Source: Xestospongia bergquistia
Lineage: Eukaryota > Porifera > Demospongiae > Haplosclerida > Petrosiidae
DNA length: 64,000 nt
Direction: 5' to 3'
Assembly (NCBI GenBank): GCA_963965975.1
Contig: OZ014412.1
Span: forward strand, 5,954,501 to 6,018,500
Position numbers and translations under genes: made by a program. The notes below the pieces were generated by a model that was not told where the DNA came from, ran no database searches, and was given only the letters and a program-made list of their open reading frames with translations. Below are positions 9,883 to 20,604 of this stretch, one piece after another; the first letter of the stretch is position 1, and every line of letters starts with the position of its first letter.

Positions 9883-11787
9883 ATGGAGGAGTATACTGTA
9901 ACATTAGTTTGTATTCTTGTCCTTGTTATAGGTGAGTTGATGTTATAATTACAATATTAAATGTAATCATTTGCTTCATAGTCAAGTCAGAAGCTTCAGT
10001 TACAAGTCTAGACTGCAATCATGGAGTATGTCCACAGACACAAGGAGCAGTCACTTGTACAATAACAGGCAGTGTAGCAGCTTGGTATTCTCCTCCATCA
10101 GATAGTAGACCAATTGCTACAGTAACAATCTCTGGACAAGTTAGTAATTTTGGTAATACTGGATTTACTGCTGTTTTTGTAAGCAACAATTCTGGACTAA
10201 CAACTAATTTAATTTTTACTGCCACTACTGATAAGAATGGAACAGAAGTCAGGTGTAGTGATGTAATAGATACAAACTCAATGACTTGTACTATTATGAT
10301 ATCAGGTATGTCACTAACAGGATCATATATAACTAACATGTACTATCATTATAAGGTCATCCAAGTGATGCTCCTACAGGACTGGGTTTTACAGCTCTCA
10401 CAAACACTTCAGTCACTCTCTACTGGTCACCTCTTACTCTTAATCCTAACTGTATAGTTAACTACGCTGTTGAGATCAGGACAACCAATGATAATATATT
10501 GATCAGTAGTGTTAGTACTGGTAGTGATATCACTGGTATTTATGTATCTACTAGTCTCTCTCAGTCAATAGAGTATCAATACAGAGTAGTAGGGTCTGAT
10601 GCTATTAATAGATTAGGACCCTATAGTCAATATATTGTGTTCACTCTGGATGGTAAGAAATAATTTTTTAACCTCTTGAGTAGTGCCAATTTTAGTTCTA
10701 CAGGCAGTATCACTAATCACTTATAATATCACAAAGAATACTGAGAACTATACTATCATTTTTAATTGGGAGGTATATATTAATGTCCTAATATTGTTAC
10801 TTTAGTTTTCTTTAGTCATCTCCTCTCTCCTCTCGTCCTCCTCTATTGTATTACAAAGTCTATCACAACATATCAACTTTACTAACTGTTAATATAACTA
10901 CTGTTACTAACATTACATTGACTGGAGTACTAGCTGGATATATCTACATTATAACAGTGGTACCAGTTAATATACTAGGAGATGGATACCCTAATAAGAC
11001 TATAGGTTATTTAAATATTATTATAAAGTGTGTTATGTTTACTTCTCTTATAGCTATCATTCCTAAAGAACCAACAATCACTAGTAATGTAATAACATCA
11101 TTTAATAAAAGTAATCAATGTATTATTTATCCTTAAATGTATTTATTACTTTTCCTAATTATTGCAGCTATCACAACAAGTGTTTCATTAAATTTTAGTA
11201 AGTACAAATATCTATTATTGTAAGTATTTTATTATGAGTATAGAAACTATAAGTTCATATATATTATCGTCAACTCCAACAAGTACTACATCTTTATACT
11301 TTAATTGTATGTCATTATAGTCAGTTTGACTAAATGATTACTTATCTATTTCACAGACACTTATTTGAGTTTTTCAGTTATTCAAATTCCTACAGTCACT
11401 GTAACTTCAACTGTTAGTGCATGTCCAAGTAATTTTATAGTCAAAAGTATATATAGGTGTAGAATTATATTTCCATTATAGATAATGATAGGGAACAGAC
11501 ATCATACTTAGTAGGTAATTTATATAACAAATATGTTATTTTACTTAATTATTTACTTAACAGTGAGTATACCAGTCAGTATGTTCCTCTCTTCTCTATT
11601 AACTGCTGTTATTACTACACTTATTGTTTATGTCATTATGAAGAGGAGGAGCTATAATAAAGAGGCTCCACCCACTACTACTACCCAATTAGGTCCAATA
11701 TATGATGATGTTAAGTTACCGGAGACTTCAGAACAGAAAGAAATCATTGAATTACAAGGAAATACTGCTTATGGATATATTAATTAA
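9883..11787 (+). CDS. U5: Ig-FN3-FN3 receptor with class 1 tail
   Basis: Intact model of about 467 residues. Exons: signal peptide 9883-9931 (MEEYTVTLVCILVLVI), Ig 9982-10305, FN3-1 10356-10652, FN3-2 10708-10772 and 10816-11005, stalk 11054-11110, 11168-11197, 11244-11306, 11357-11428 and 11482-11514, TM plus tail 11564-11787. The Ig domain has CPQTQGAVTC, Trp in AAWYSPP, DKNGTEVRC and an extra G-strand Cys (MTCTIM). FN3-1 has CIVNYAVEI and ends FTLDG; FN3-2 has FNWE then SSRPPLLYYKVYHNIS. The tail holds YDDV and AYGYIN. About 140 bp upstream of the ATG, with ATACATATATATGTGTATGC, is shared with U8 and may include the promoter. U8 is its duplicate. Interval 11006-11053 is open and 48 nt, so its splicing is uncertain. 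Confidence 0.82.
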
Positions 11788-11925
11788 ACTAATTTAAAAC
11801 ATGGGGCAGTATAAAAAAAGTTGAAGATGTGTAGTGACAGTATGGTTTATAATTTTGTTATGAGAGTTGAAAATAGTCACTTTAAAAAGTCATAAAGAAC
11901 TGTTATATGTGTAGAAGTGATTGCT

Positions 11926-13145
11926 GCTCTATAGATATAGAGTGAATAAATAGCTTTTATCAGATATCAGAAACAAGTAACTCAGAGAAATCAGTTGCTG
12001 TAATAGGAGGTAGGTTAGTTGGCTGTGTAAGGTTTCCATATTGTGACTTATATTTACTAATATAAACCACACATATTGTATTAGATTGTAGTACGTTATA
12101 TACAGCATGTGGTCTATATAATATATCATATATTTGTATATTGCTGGCTTGTAGTACATATATTAGATTGTAGTTTACATCATTATAAATTTTGTTGCTG
12201 TACAATTTAGATAGTGCCAACATCAAGTTTTAATAAACAACAATTAACTAACAAATATATCTACATTAATGTATATCAACCTAAAAATGATGATAATTCC
12301 AATAGCTGCTAAAATGATATAGCAAACTGATCAAAATAACTTCATATTGTCTTATATAAGTGCTAATATTTTATATTTGAATAATTGAATAATACTAGTA
12401 ACTTATAGTCATGGTGACAATTCAATAGCTTAAAAACATGCCAGAATAATAAATTGTGATAAAGGTTATATATTCTTTAATAATTATTAAGTACTTCACA
12501 TGATACTTAATCTGGCCTGGTCCAAACCCTGGTTCCCAAATGACAGTCACAGTAACCTTTCTTTCTATACACCATCTGTCAAATGATAACACTGTGATGT
12601 GAATAATGAATAGTACTAGCTAATGCTCATATGTGTCACTTCAGTAGTATTTGGATTTTATAATCATAGACAAAATTTTACTATCTATAGTTTTTTAGTA
12701 ATTGTTGGAATTTCTAGCAGATGAATTATCTATCTTCATTTGTTGTTTATTTTCAGGGCAATTATTATTGTAGTCATTATATAAATTTAGTACATGACAT
12801 TTTAAGCCAGACAATAATAACAATGTTCATGAGACACTACAATTGAATTAATACATTTAAACTACATGCACTAATTCATATTTTGTCAGAAATAACCACT
12901 TTTAGAACAAAACCAAAACACCTTCTCAAGTACATATAATATTATTTATATAAAATAACATATGTGTATATAAACTCAACAACACCCATACATAGCTCAG
13001 TAATTAGAATATGTGGCTGTTCAGTTTATATAGACTATCATAACACAGTACAACAAGGAAATATCATATACATATATTATATAGATATATGCATAATTCT
13101 TTAGCATTGTTACAATGTGGGGATTATTATATGATAAGTATCTTT
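11926..13145. other. About 1.2 kb present between U5 and U6 but absent between U8 and U9
   Basis: The flanks GTGATTGCTGCT (11910s) and GTAATTTTGTGTCAGATCC (13160s) are nearly joined in the U8-U9 gap near 22680. This segment is therefore an insertion here or a deletion there. Part of it (about 12890-13040, with CAACAACACCCATACATAGC) resembles 49560-49750, so it carries a dispersed repeat. No terminal repeats or transposase frame are recognisable. Small minus-strand open frames inside it look like chance. Confidence 0.5.
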
Positions 13146-13275
13146 TTAAAATGTAATGAAAGTAATTTTGTGTCAGATCCATAGCAGGCTCACTTCAGCA
13201 ATCAAGCTGTCCAAGTGGATGTATACTGCCTAAAAGCACCGCTTTGCTTGTTATTAACTCTATAAGGTTCTTCCT

Positions 13276-13467
13276 TTGCTTACAAGAGCATATACTGAGC
13301 ACTGTCCAATGATTAGAGAGGAACTCGATAAGAAATATATGCACTATGACCTGGGGACATTATATAATCAGGTTAAGAAGTCCTTATTTAAAATTATATC
13401 ATCAAAGATACTGTTCATATTGTTGATTAGCTACAATCACACAAGTGACTTCAATTTTATCTGTTAG
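13276..13467 (+). other. Duplicated short open frame of unknown nature (copy 1)
   Basis: An open frame with RAYTEHCPMIREELDKKYMH is preserved at 22811-23002 with a few substitutions. The surrounding DNA is duplicated as well, so conservation may only reflect recent duplication. It does not resemble the receptor exons. It could be a relic exon of another gene or chance; I assign no function. Confidence 0.25.
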
Positions 13468-13847
13468 AATATACATTCATGACTAGTGTCTACCGATAGA
13501 ACAAACATATATAGAGATAGTACATGACTTGTTTGTAGAAATTGATTCTTTTTTAGTTTAATGATCATTTTCTTGATTATGTAAATGATAATGAATGATA
13601 CATTTTCAATTCAATAGAGAACCCCTTAGGAGAAATCAAAAACCTTGAGATAATTCATATAAATTTAGCAGTACAAACATTCTATTAATATGACATTATT
13701 TCTTTAACCACTAATTTTGGCAGATATTCATAGAACTACTGATTTTATAGTTAAAAGCTGATATCAATAAAACAGAATGGACACACCCTCTGAAGGTTTG
13801 TTTAAATTATTATTACTCTACAATAGTGACTGAGTTTAGCTTCAAAA

Positions 13848-16440
13848 ATGTTTTTTGGCCTTTTAGTGCTATCTTTTCTGAAATTTGCAAGCTCTCAAGG
13901 TTAGAACAAATCTAAAATATTACATTACCAAGTATTGACTTTTTTTTGTTAATTCCAGTCATTTTACAGCAGACCCTTCCCTCTTATTCTCTTGTCTGTC
14001 CTGGAGATAATGTAGTATTAACTTGTACTGTAACTGGTACTCTACTTCAATGGATAAACCCTGTAGATAATACAAATTCAGCAACATATAGTGTAACATC
14101 AACTCCTGGTACTACTGGTACTATTGGTAATTTTGCTATGGTCTTTGTGAGCAGTGCGTCAAATGTCATTAAATCTGAAGCAAGACTTTACAATATATCA
14201 TCTCATCATAATGGCAGTAGTATTATTTGTAATAATGTTATTATGGATATAAGCAACCAGATTGAGGTTGTAGTGTCTGGTAAGTATTTGAATAATTATA
14301 CAATTACACAATATAATCTAAAAACATTATATATAGGTACTCCCTCAAATCCACAAAATGTTACTTTCTCTCCTCTCAATTCATCATCTCTTATATTACA
14401 CTGGTCAGTACCATTGGAGAATGGACACTGTATAGTTAACTACATTGTTAAAGTGAACAATACTTGCCAACAACTAGTAACTATTAATACTTCAGTAGTA
14501 ATAACTGGTCTATCTGTTGACTCAATATATGAGATTATAGTAACTGGAAGAGACAGTGAAGGAAGACAAGGAGTTAACAGTGACTTACTAAGTGTTACAT
14601 GGGATGGTAAGAGATACACTAACTTACTATTATGTTATCTGATATATCTAGTACCTCTACCAGTTATAATATTACATAGGCGTAGGAGGGTGGGGGCTGG
14701 AGGTGCTCAGGCACCCCCAATAATTTGGTGAGGGGTGCAGAGGACCCCCGATATAATTATTCTTCAGGTGAATTCACGTTGCCAAAGCACCAAGTTAACA
14801 GCTTTGCAATGTAACAATGTACACCTATACATGTAAATGTTCTGTGGTTTACAAGATGCTTGTAAAATTCAACTACAAATACATTGTAAATAGTGTGACT
14901 CAGCTGCCAGTGCTCAGTTTTAGTTAACTCCTTAGCTTAGTCACCAGCAGCTGCAAAAGCAATGGCTAAAAGACTTAGACAAGCAAATCTTTTTGAAACT
15001 CTTGCCAAGAAGTGTGCAACTGATGAGATCGAGCCAAGTGCTTTGCTGGAGGAATTGCCTGTGAGTGGGGAACTTTGTGATGATGAATCTGATGACTCTG
15101 CAGCTGAAGAAGAACTTGTTCAAATTGTCCTAAAAATAGATAATAACCACACTCTGAAAGCTTCAAATTTCAAAATTTTCCTGGGGGCATGCCCCCAGAC
15201 CCCCCTAGGAGCCTGCGATTACCGTACTTCAGTGTTGATGAGCACCCCCAATCATTTTTACCCTCATACACCTATCTATTAAATGTTACTACTACTTATG
15301 AGGGATTATTAACAACTATTAACATATTCTGGGAGGTATATTATGTATGTTTTATATATTTTATTAATAGATTAGGATCTTAGTCAATATACTATGTTCA
15401 ATTTGCAGATATGTGTAAAACATTAGAATTACAAGTGATATTTGATTATATTAATGTTATGTTATTGTTCTTAATGTTTGGATGATGTATATTATATTAT
15501 CAGATACTTCTGAAATTTTAGCCTCCTCTCTCCTCTCATCCTCCTCTCTTGTACTACAAAGTCTATCACAACATATCAGGCTCACTAACTGTTAATATAA
15601 CTACTGTTACTAACATTACATTGACTGGAGTACTAGCTGGATATACCTACATTATAACAGTGGTACCAGTTAATATACTAGGAGATGGATACCCTAATAA
15701 GACTATAGGTTATTTAAATATTATTATAAATTGTGTTATGTTTACTTCTCATACAGTTATCATTCCTAAAGAACCAATAATCACTAGTGTTGTAATAACA
15801 TCATTTAATGAAAGTAATTAATGTATTATTTATCAGTAAATGTACTTACTACTTTACCCTATTATTGTAGTCATCACAACAAGTGCTTCATTAAATATTA
15901 GTAAGTACAAATATCAGATCATGGTACATATTTTTAATAAGTATAGAAACTACAAGTTTATTGTCAACTTCGACAAGTACCATATCTTCTCTCTTAACTG
16001 GTATATGTCTGTTTGATAAATTAGTTATCAATTTCATAGACAATGACTTGACTTCTTTGATTATTCCTACAATGACCATAACTTCAAGTGTTTGTTCAAG
16101 TTAGTTAGTTAACAGTAAAAACTAAATTTTCCATTATAGCTAATGAAAAACAACATACCTCATGTTTATCAGGTAATAAACAAACATGTTACATTACTGA
16201 ATTGTTTACTTAACAGTGAGTATACCAGTCAGTATGTTCCTCTCTTCTCTATTAACTGCTATTATTACTAAACTTATTGTCTATCTCATTATGAGGAGGA
16301 GGAGCTACAATAAAGACACTCCACCCATTGCTACTACCCAATTAGGTCCAATATATGATGATGTTAAGTTACCAGAGACTTCAGAACAGAAAGAGATCAT
16401 TGAATTACAAGGAAATACTGCTTATGGATATATTAATTAG
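13848..16440 (+). pseudogene. U6: Ig/FN3 receptor interrupted by a transposon in FN3-2
   Basis: Exons: signal peptide 13848-13899 (MFFGLLVLSFLKFASSQ), Ig 13959-14279, FN3-1 14337-14606, first FN3-2 exon 14652-14674 continuing at 15282-15335 after an insertion, second FN3-2 exon 15522-15708, stalk 15757-15813, 15871-15900, 15947-16000, 16040-16099 and 16140-16172, TM plus tail 16217-16440. The Ig domain has CPGDNVVLTC, Trp in LLQWINP and HHNGSSIIC. Reading into the insertion ends at a stop near 14729-14731, giving a secreted Ig-FN3 fragment with no TM. The downstream exons and class 1 tail are still open, which suggests a recent hit. The gene is chimeric: Ig/FN3-1 are U3-like while the rest of FN3-2 is U4/U5-like, as in U9. 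Splicing around the element cannot be excluded. Confidence 0.75.
14675..15276 (+). mobile_element. Non-autonomous DNA transposon, 602 bp
   Basis: It splits a U6 exon that is continuous in U9. TATTA is repeated at both edges (14670-14674 and 15277-15281), as a target duplication. The ends form imperfect inverted repeats of about 35 bp: ATAGGCGTAGGAGGGT on the left against the complement of the right end, ATAGGTGTATGAGGGT, each followed by GGTGCTC. Inside are GC-rich stem sequences (GGGGGCATGCCCCC near 15182) and an open frame, 14962-15282, starting MAKRLRQANLFETLAKK. That start resembles the N-terminus of some transposase-derived proteins, but no catalytic domain follows. The superfamily is not assigned. 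Confidence 0.8.
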
Positions 16441-16564
16441 AATTTCTGAGTGACACATTTTTTTGTCACATACAGTATTAATAACTTGTAATGTTTTAGT
16501 TATTATAACTGTATTCAATGTTATGAATATACTCATAGTGGATGGATGACTTAACTGTCAGTAT

Positions 16565-16590
16565 TAGGTGGGTTGAAACTGGTCCACCTA
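16565..16590 (+). promoter_or_regulatory. Conserved short inverted repeat upstream of U7
   Basis: TAGGTGG and CCACCTA arms with a 12-nt loop, about 75 bp before the U7 start codon, in the same position as before U2 and U10. It is part of a conserved leader-proximal block and may be regulatory. Confidence 0.4.
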
Positions 16591-16662
16591 CTTTTTGATA
16601 ACATCTTACAACAAGACAATTATCAATGATTACTAGAAGCTCTATATCACCTAGATATAAGT

Positions 16663-18630
16663 ATGAACATCAATTGTTATTGGCTTTTTCTCCTTTTGAA
16701 ATGTGTTGTTATCACATGTATGTAAGTTACCAATGTTAGCTTTCTATTTTAAATGATCATTTCATTGTAGTGTCATTTACAAGTCTTAATCAAACATCTC
16801 CATTATATTCTCCTGTGTGTCTTGGAGATACCGTAGTATTCACTTGTGTTGCTAGTGGTACTGGATCTACTGTATGGAGAGGAGATAAAGGAACAGTTCG
16901 TACTTTATACAGTGGCAAACAATCTGATGTTGTTGATAGCTTTACAGTAAATGTTACAGAGATAAATGGCACAACAGTAGTATCTACTGCTACTGTTCAA
17001 ACTGTCACATTACAATTAAATGAAGTTAGTATTAGTTGTAAAGCTAATTTACAAGGTTCATACATTACACTGTCAATAAATATAGCAGGTAACTTTAGCT
17101 TAGCTGTATTTAGTAATATATCATCTACTTACTTTACAGGTCCACCAGATATAGTCAATAATGTGACTATTATACCTGTTAATAGTACATCAGCTATATT
17201 GAGTTGGTCTCCAGGATATTACTGTGTAGTGAACTATACTGTCACTGTACTCAGTAGTACTAACAATACAGATCAATATAATACAAGTGATAATACTACA
17301 TCAATTGTTATAAACTTTATAACAGGAGTACAATATTCATTTATTGTTACTGCAATAGACATTGTAGGAAGAGTAGGACCTCCTAGTCAGTTATTAAACT
17401 ATACTTGGGATGGTAAGAAGTAACAGATGTTGTTTCTATGTTAAATTACTCTTTATTTAGTGCCATTACAACTTGTGAACATGACGTGGGTTCAAGTTTC
17501 ATATCATGACATTAAAATATTATGGACAGTAAGGTGTATGTAATATACATTCTTTATTGTTATTGATTTCATAGGCTCAAATAGACATATCTCGTCCTCC
17601 TATTTTATATTATATTGTGACAAATCCATTAACCAATACAGTTATTAATACTACTAATACCAGTGTTATTATTACTGGACTAACTCCTGGTCAATATTAT
17701 AATATTAATATTACAGCTGTTAATATCATTGGATCTGGTCCTGTACTTATGATGAATGGTATGTAATATAAATTGTACAGATATAGGTTAATCAAATTCC
17801 TTATATAGTTACAATACCACTAATAGTGACAAGTTCTTCATCAAGTTAGTTTTAAATATGTATATACCACTTTATTTCAATTATGTCTATAGGTACTACA
17901 TGGACATTTATTACATTACAACTACCAGTAACTAGTATGTGAACTAAACAAATTGTCTGTTTTATTTGTATAGTTTTATTATAGTAACATCGACATCTAT
18001 AATTATCTCTACATTTACTATTAGTCCATTATTGACTACAGCTTCATCATTTATAATAAAACAAGGTGACTCAGTCAGTTCATTTGCAATTATTACATTT
18101 TATACTATTATCATTAATGTGTATATACTGTGACTATATTAGTATATAGTACTGTTATATAACAAATGACACCTCTTGTATAATATTATGTAGTGTTATG
18201 ATATATTTATTTTACTGATATAGACACTGTTATGAGTTCATTGATTATTCCTACAGTGACTGTAACTACAAATGTTTGTCCAAGTAAGTTAACAATAAAA
18301 CATAAAATATGATTATATTTGTATTTCATTATAGATAATGAAAGACAACTAACTTCATCTTTAGCAGGTAATTTATGAACAAGCATAATACATTATTGAA
18401 TTGTTTACTTAACAGTGAGTATACCAGTCAGTATGTTCCTCTCTTCTCTATTAACTGCTGTTATTACTACATTTATTGTCTATTTCATTGCAAGAAGAAG
18501 CTACAACAAAGACACTCCACCCACTACTCAATTAGGTCCAATATATGATGATGTTAAGTTAACAGATACCTCAGAACAGAAAGAGATCATTGAATTACAA
18601 GGAAATACTGCTTATGGATATATTGATTAG
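16663..18630 (+). CDS. U7: Ig-FN3-FN3 receptor with class 1 tail
   Basis: Intact model of about 454 residues. Exons: signal peptide 16663-16717 (MNINCYWLFLLLKCVVIT), Ig 16771-17088, FN3-1 17140-17412, FN3-2 17461-17528 and 17575-17758, stalk 17809-17844, 17893-17934, 17985-18065, 18224-18283 and 18335-18367, TM plus tail 18416-18630. The Ig domain has CLGDTVVFTC, Trp in STVWRGDKG and LNEVSISC. FN3-1 has SAILSWSPG and YCVVNYTVTV and is rich in N-glycosylation sequons around NNTDQYNTSDNTTS. The 51-nt intron between Ig and FN3-1 is open in frame. The TM is followed by IARRSYN, and the tail has YDDV and AYGYID. It has the full-length FN3-2 exon that is truncated in U2, and no defect is visible. 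Confidence 0.82.
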
Positions 18631-18873
18631 AATTTCTTAATTTGACACACATTTTGTTGCATACAGTATTAATAAATTGTAATGTTTTAGTTATCATAAC
18701 TACATTCACTTTTATGAATATACTCATAATGGATGGATGAGTGAACTGACAGTATTAGGTGGGTTGAGACTGGTCCACCCACCTTATAATAACATCTTTA
18801 TAGCAAGACAATTATCAATGATTACTAGTATAATATGAACAAGCATATTACATTATTGAATTGTTTACTTAAC

Positions 18874-19010
18874 AATTCCCCAGGCAGTATCACTAGTCAT
18901 TATAAATAATACTAATAACTTTACTATCTTCATTGTTTGGAAGGTATATATTATAAAATAACTTTTACTTTACTTTTTACATTGTAGTCTCCTCCTCTTT
19001 CTTCTCTTTC
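18874..19010 (+). pseudogene. Relic of U4-type FN3-2 exons
   Basis: GGCAGTATCACTAGTCATTA through TTGTTTGGAAG and a GTATAT donor copies the first FN3-2 exon of U4 with a short deletion. After an intron-like stretch, GTAGTCTCCTCCTC begins the second exon but breaks off within about 25 nt, where the duplicated 9005-type sequence takes over. Nothing else of the gene remains. Confidence 0.6.
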
Positions 19011-19017
19011 TAATTAA

Positions 19018-19350
19018 TATATTAATTAGAATTTCTTATAGTCACATATAATATAGATTAAAATATATTTGATTTGTGTATTTTAATCATCCCAACTGCA
19101 TTCAATAGAAGTACATGCACATTATAAATGTGTCAATAATTGATGACTGATTCATTTAAAACGTTTACTTATGATAGTGTCTAAATGAACTGTCAGTGTT
19201 ATTGTTAGAATTTAATTTTGTTATTATAATAATGTAGGTAGAGCACCATCTTCAGCCCACCTTCAAAGAAGCTTTAATAACTCAATTGAATTTTTAGTGT
19301 CATTCTCTATATACATGCACATTCATGCTAAAATGGTATAAAATCTATGA
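19018..19350 (+). repeat. Segmental duplication arm, paired with 9005-9345
   Basis: It copies the 9005 block, with small indels, down to the ACATGCACATTCATG motif and a truncated AAAATGGTATAAAAT. It marks the start of the second duplicated block, which continues through U8, U9 and U10. Confidence 0.65.
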
Positions 19351-19639
19351 GGCTTTGCATTTTTACTGTTGAAATAACTACTATCATTTCTAAAGCTCTC
19401 AAAATATACTTACAAATGTTGATACTTTATTTTTTAACTGTGTTGTGGTTTTAGTTTACTTGATTTAATCATCATGATCAGATGCATCACTATATATGGC
19501 AGTTCTATCCATTGCTTTATATCTTGACAATAAGACCAACACCTACCTATTACTATAGTCATAAAATAAATGATATGTTGTTTCTACTATAATACAGTAA
19601 TAACATTAATCAGTTACACCTCACTGTAAAAAGGCTCCC

Positions 19640-20308
19640 TACTAATAGACCGAGTAGTGGTAAGTTATATATTACTACTGTTGTTTAGTATCTCTCTTAT
19701 ATCTAGTACATTCATGTCAATGGATACTCTAGATCATCCCAATATACCTGTATATATAGAGTGTTATATCAACTGTCTGATATTTTGATTATAGGACCCA
19801 CACCTACTACACAGTAGTATCTACAGCATCTACTGTAACAGTCCTCCTACAGATAGACCTACTAGTGGCAAGTTATATATTACTACTGTTGTTTAGTATA
19901 TCTCTTATATCTAGTATTAAGTGATGGAGTTATTGCTGGTATTATTATTAGTATTGTTATCTTACTAGTATTAATAATAATTGTTAACTATTGTAGTAAT
20001 CTTGATATATAAAGGACAGTACTATATAGTATAGTGAGTTGTACTATTACCACTGTATATGTGTGTGTGTCCTACTAGTGTCCAGTACTAAACAGAGTAG
20101 AGGTGAGACTAGTCCAGTGATAAAAGAGTTCTTCTCAGAGAAAAATGAAGCCTATGGTATAAATAAAGGATCAGATAATCAGTCATCAATTGAAGTAACA
20201 GAGAATGTAGCATATAGTACAATGGAACAACAACCATCACTTAATACTCCTCAAGTTTATCAGACAATAAATTATAATAATAATAAAACAATGACTAATG
20301 TCTATTAA
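19640..20308 (+). pseudogene. Class 2 3' module: broken stalk and TM, open tail
   Basis: Three U3-like parts are found in order. A proline/threonine exon relic ends AGTAGTGGTAAGT near 19660, and another at 19797-19869 has an in-frame stop and a GCAAGT donor. A TM exon at 19915-20012 has a small deletion after ATAATTGTTA that shifts the frame, and its donor is changed to GACAGT. The tail exon 20079-20308 is open, with NEAYGINKG, NVAYSTM and VYQTIN. The usual stop is lost, so it runs on to a Lys/Asn-rich extra end. No ectodomain precedes it. It decays from the left, and the tail is the best preserved part. Confidence 0.65.
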
Positions 20309-20604
20309 TTTAATTTTATGTTTGAATTATCACATAGAGGATATTAATTCTCATTTAACAAGAGGAAAACTTCTTTGCTACAAAATTACTACGTGTACCT
20401 TGGTGGTCTTGTACAATTAAAACGCTAAATATTCTATAAGATCTTTCCAATGAATACTGGTTGTATATAGCTATACTGCTGTACTGTTAGAATACATATA
20501 TATGTGTATGCAAGTTGTATAGTTATATTTGAGCGATCTCTACAATTAATACACTAGTTCATTAAAACTAACTAACTCAACCCACAAGTATTACACTCCT
20601 CAAG

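Noticed and set aside
10019..10339. 106-codon open frame on the minus strand, also present at 20741-21061
   Set aside because: It is exactly antisense to the Ig exons of U5 and U8, which are recent duplicates; openness in both is explained by their near identity.
11929..12226. Overlapping minus-strand open frames of 76 and 88 codons
   Set aside because: Low-complexity Tyr/Ile-rich frames in AT-rich DNA without splice context or family likeness; probably chance.
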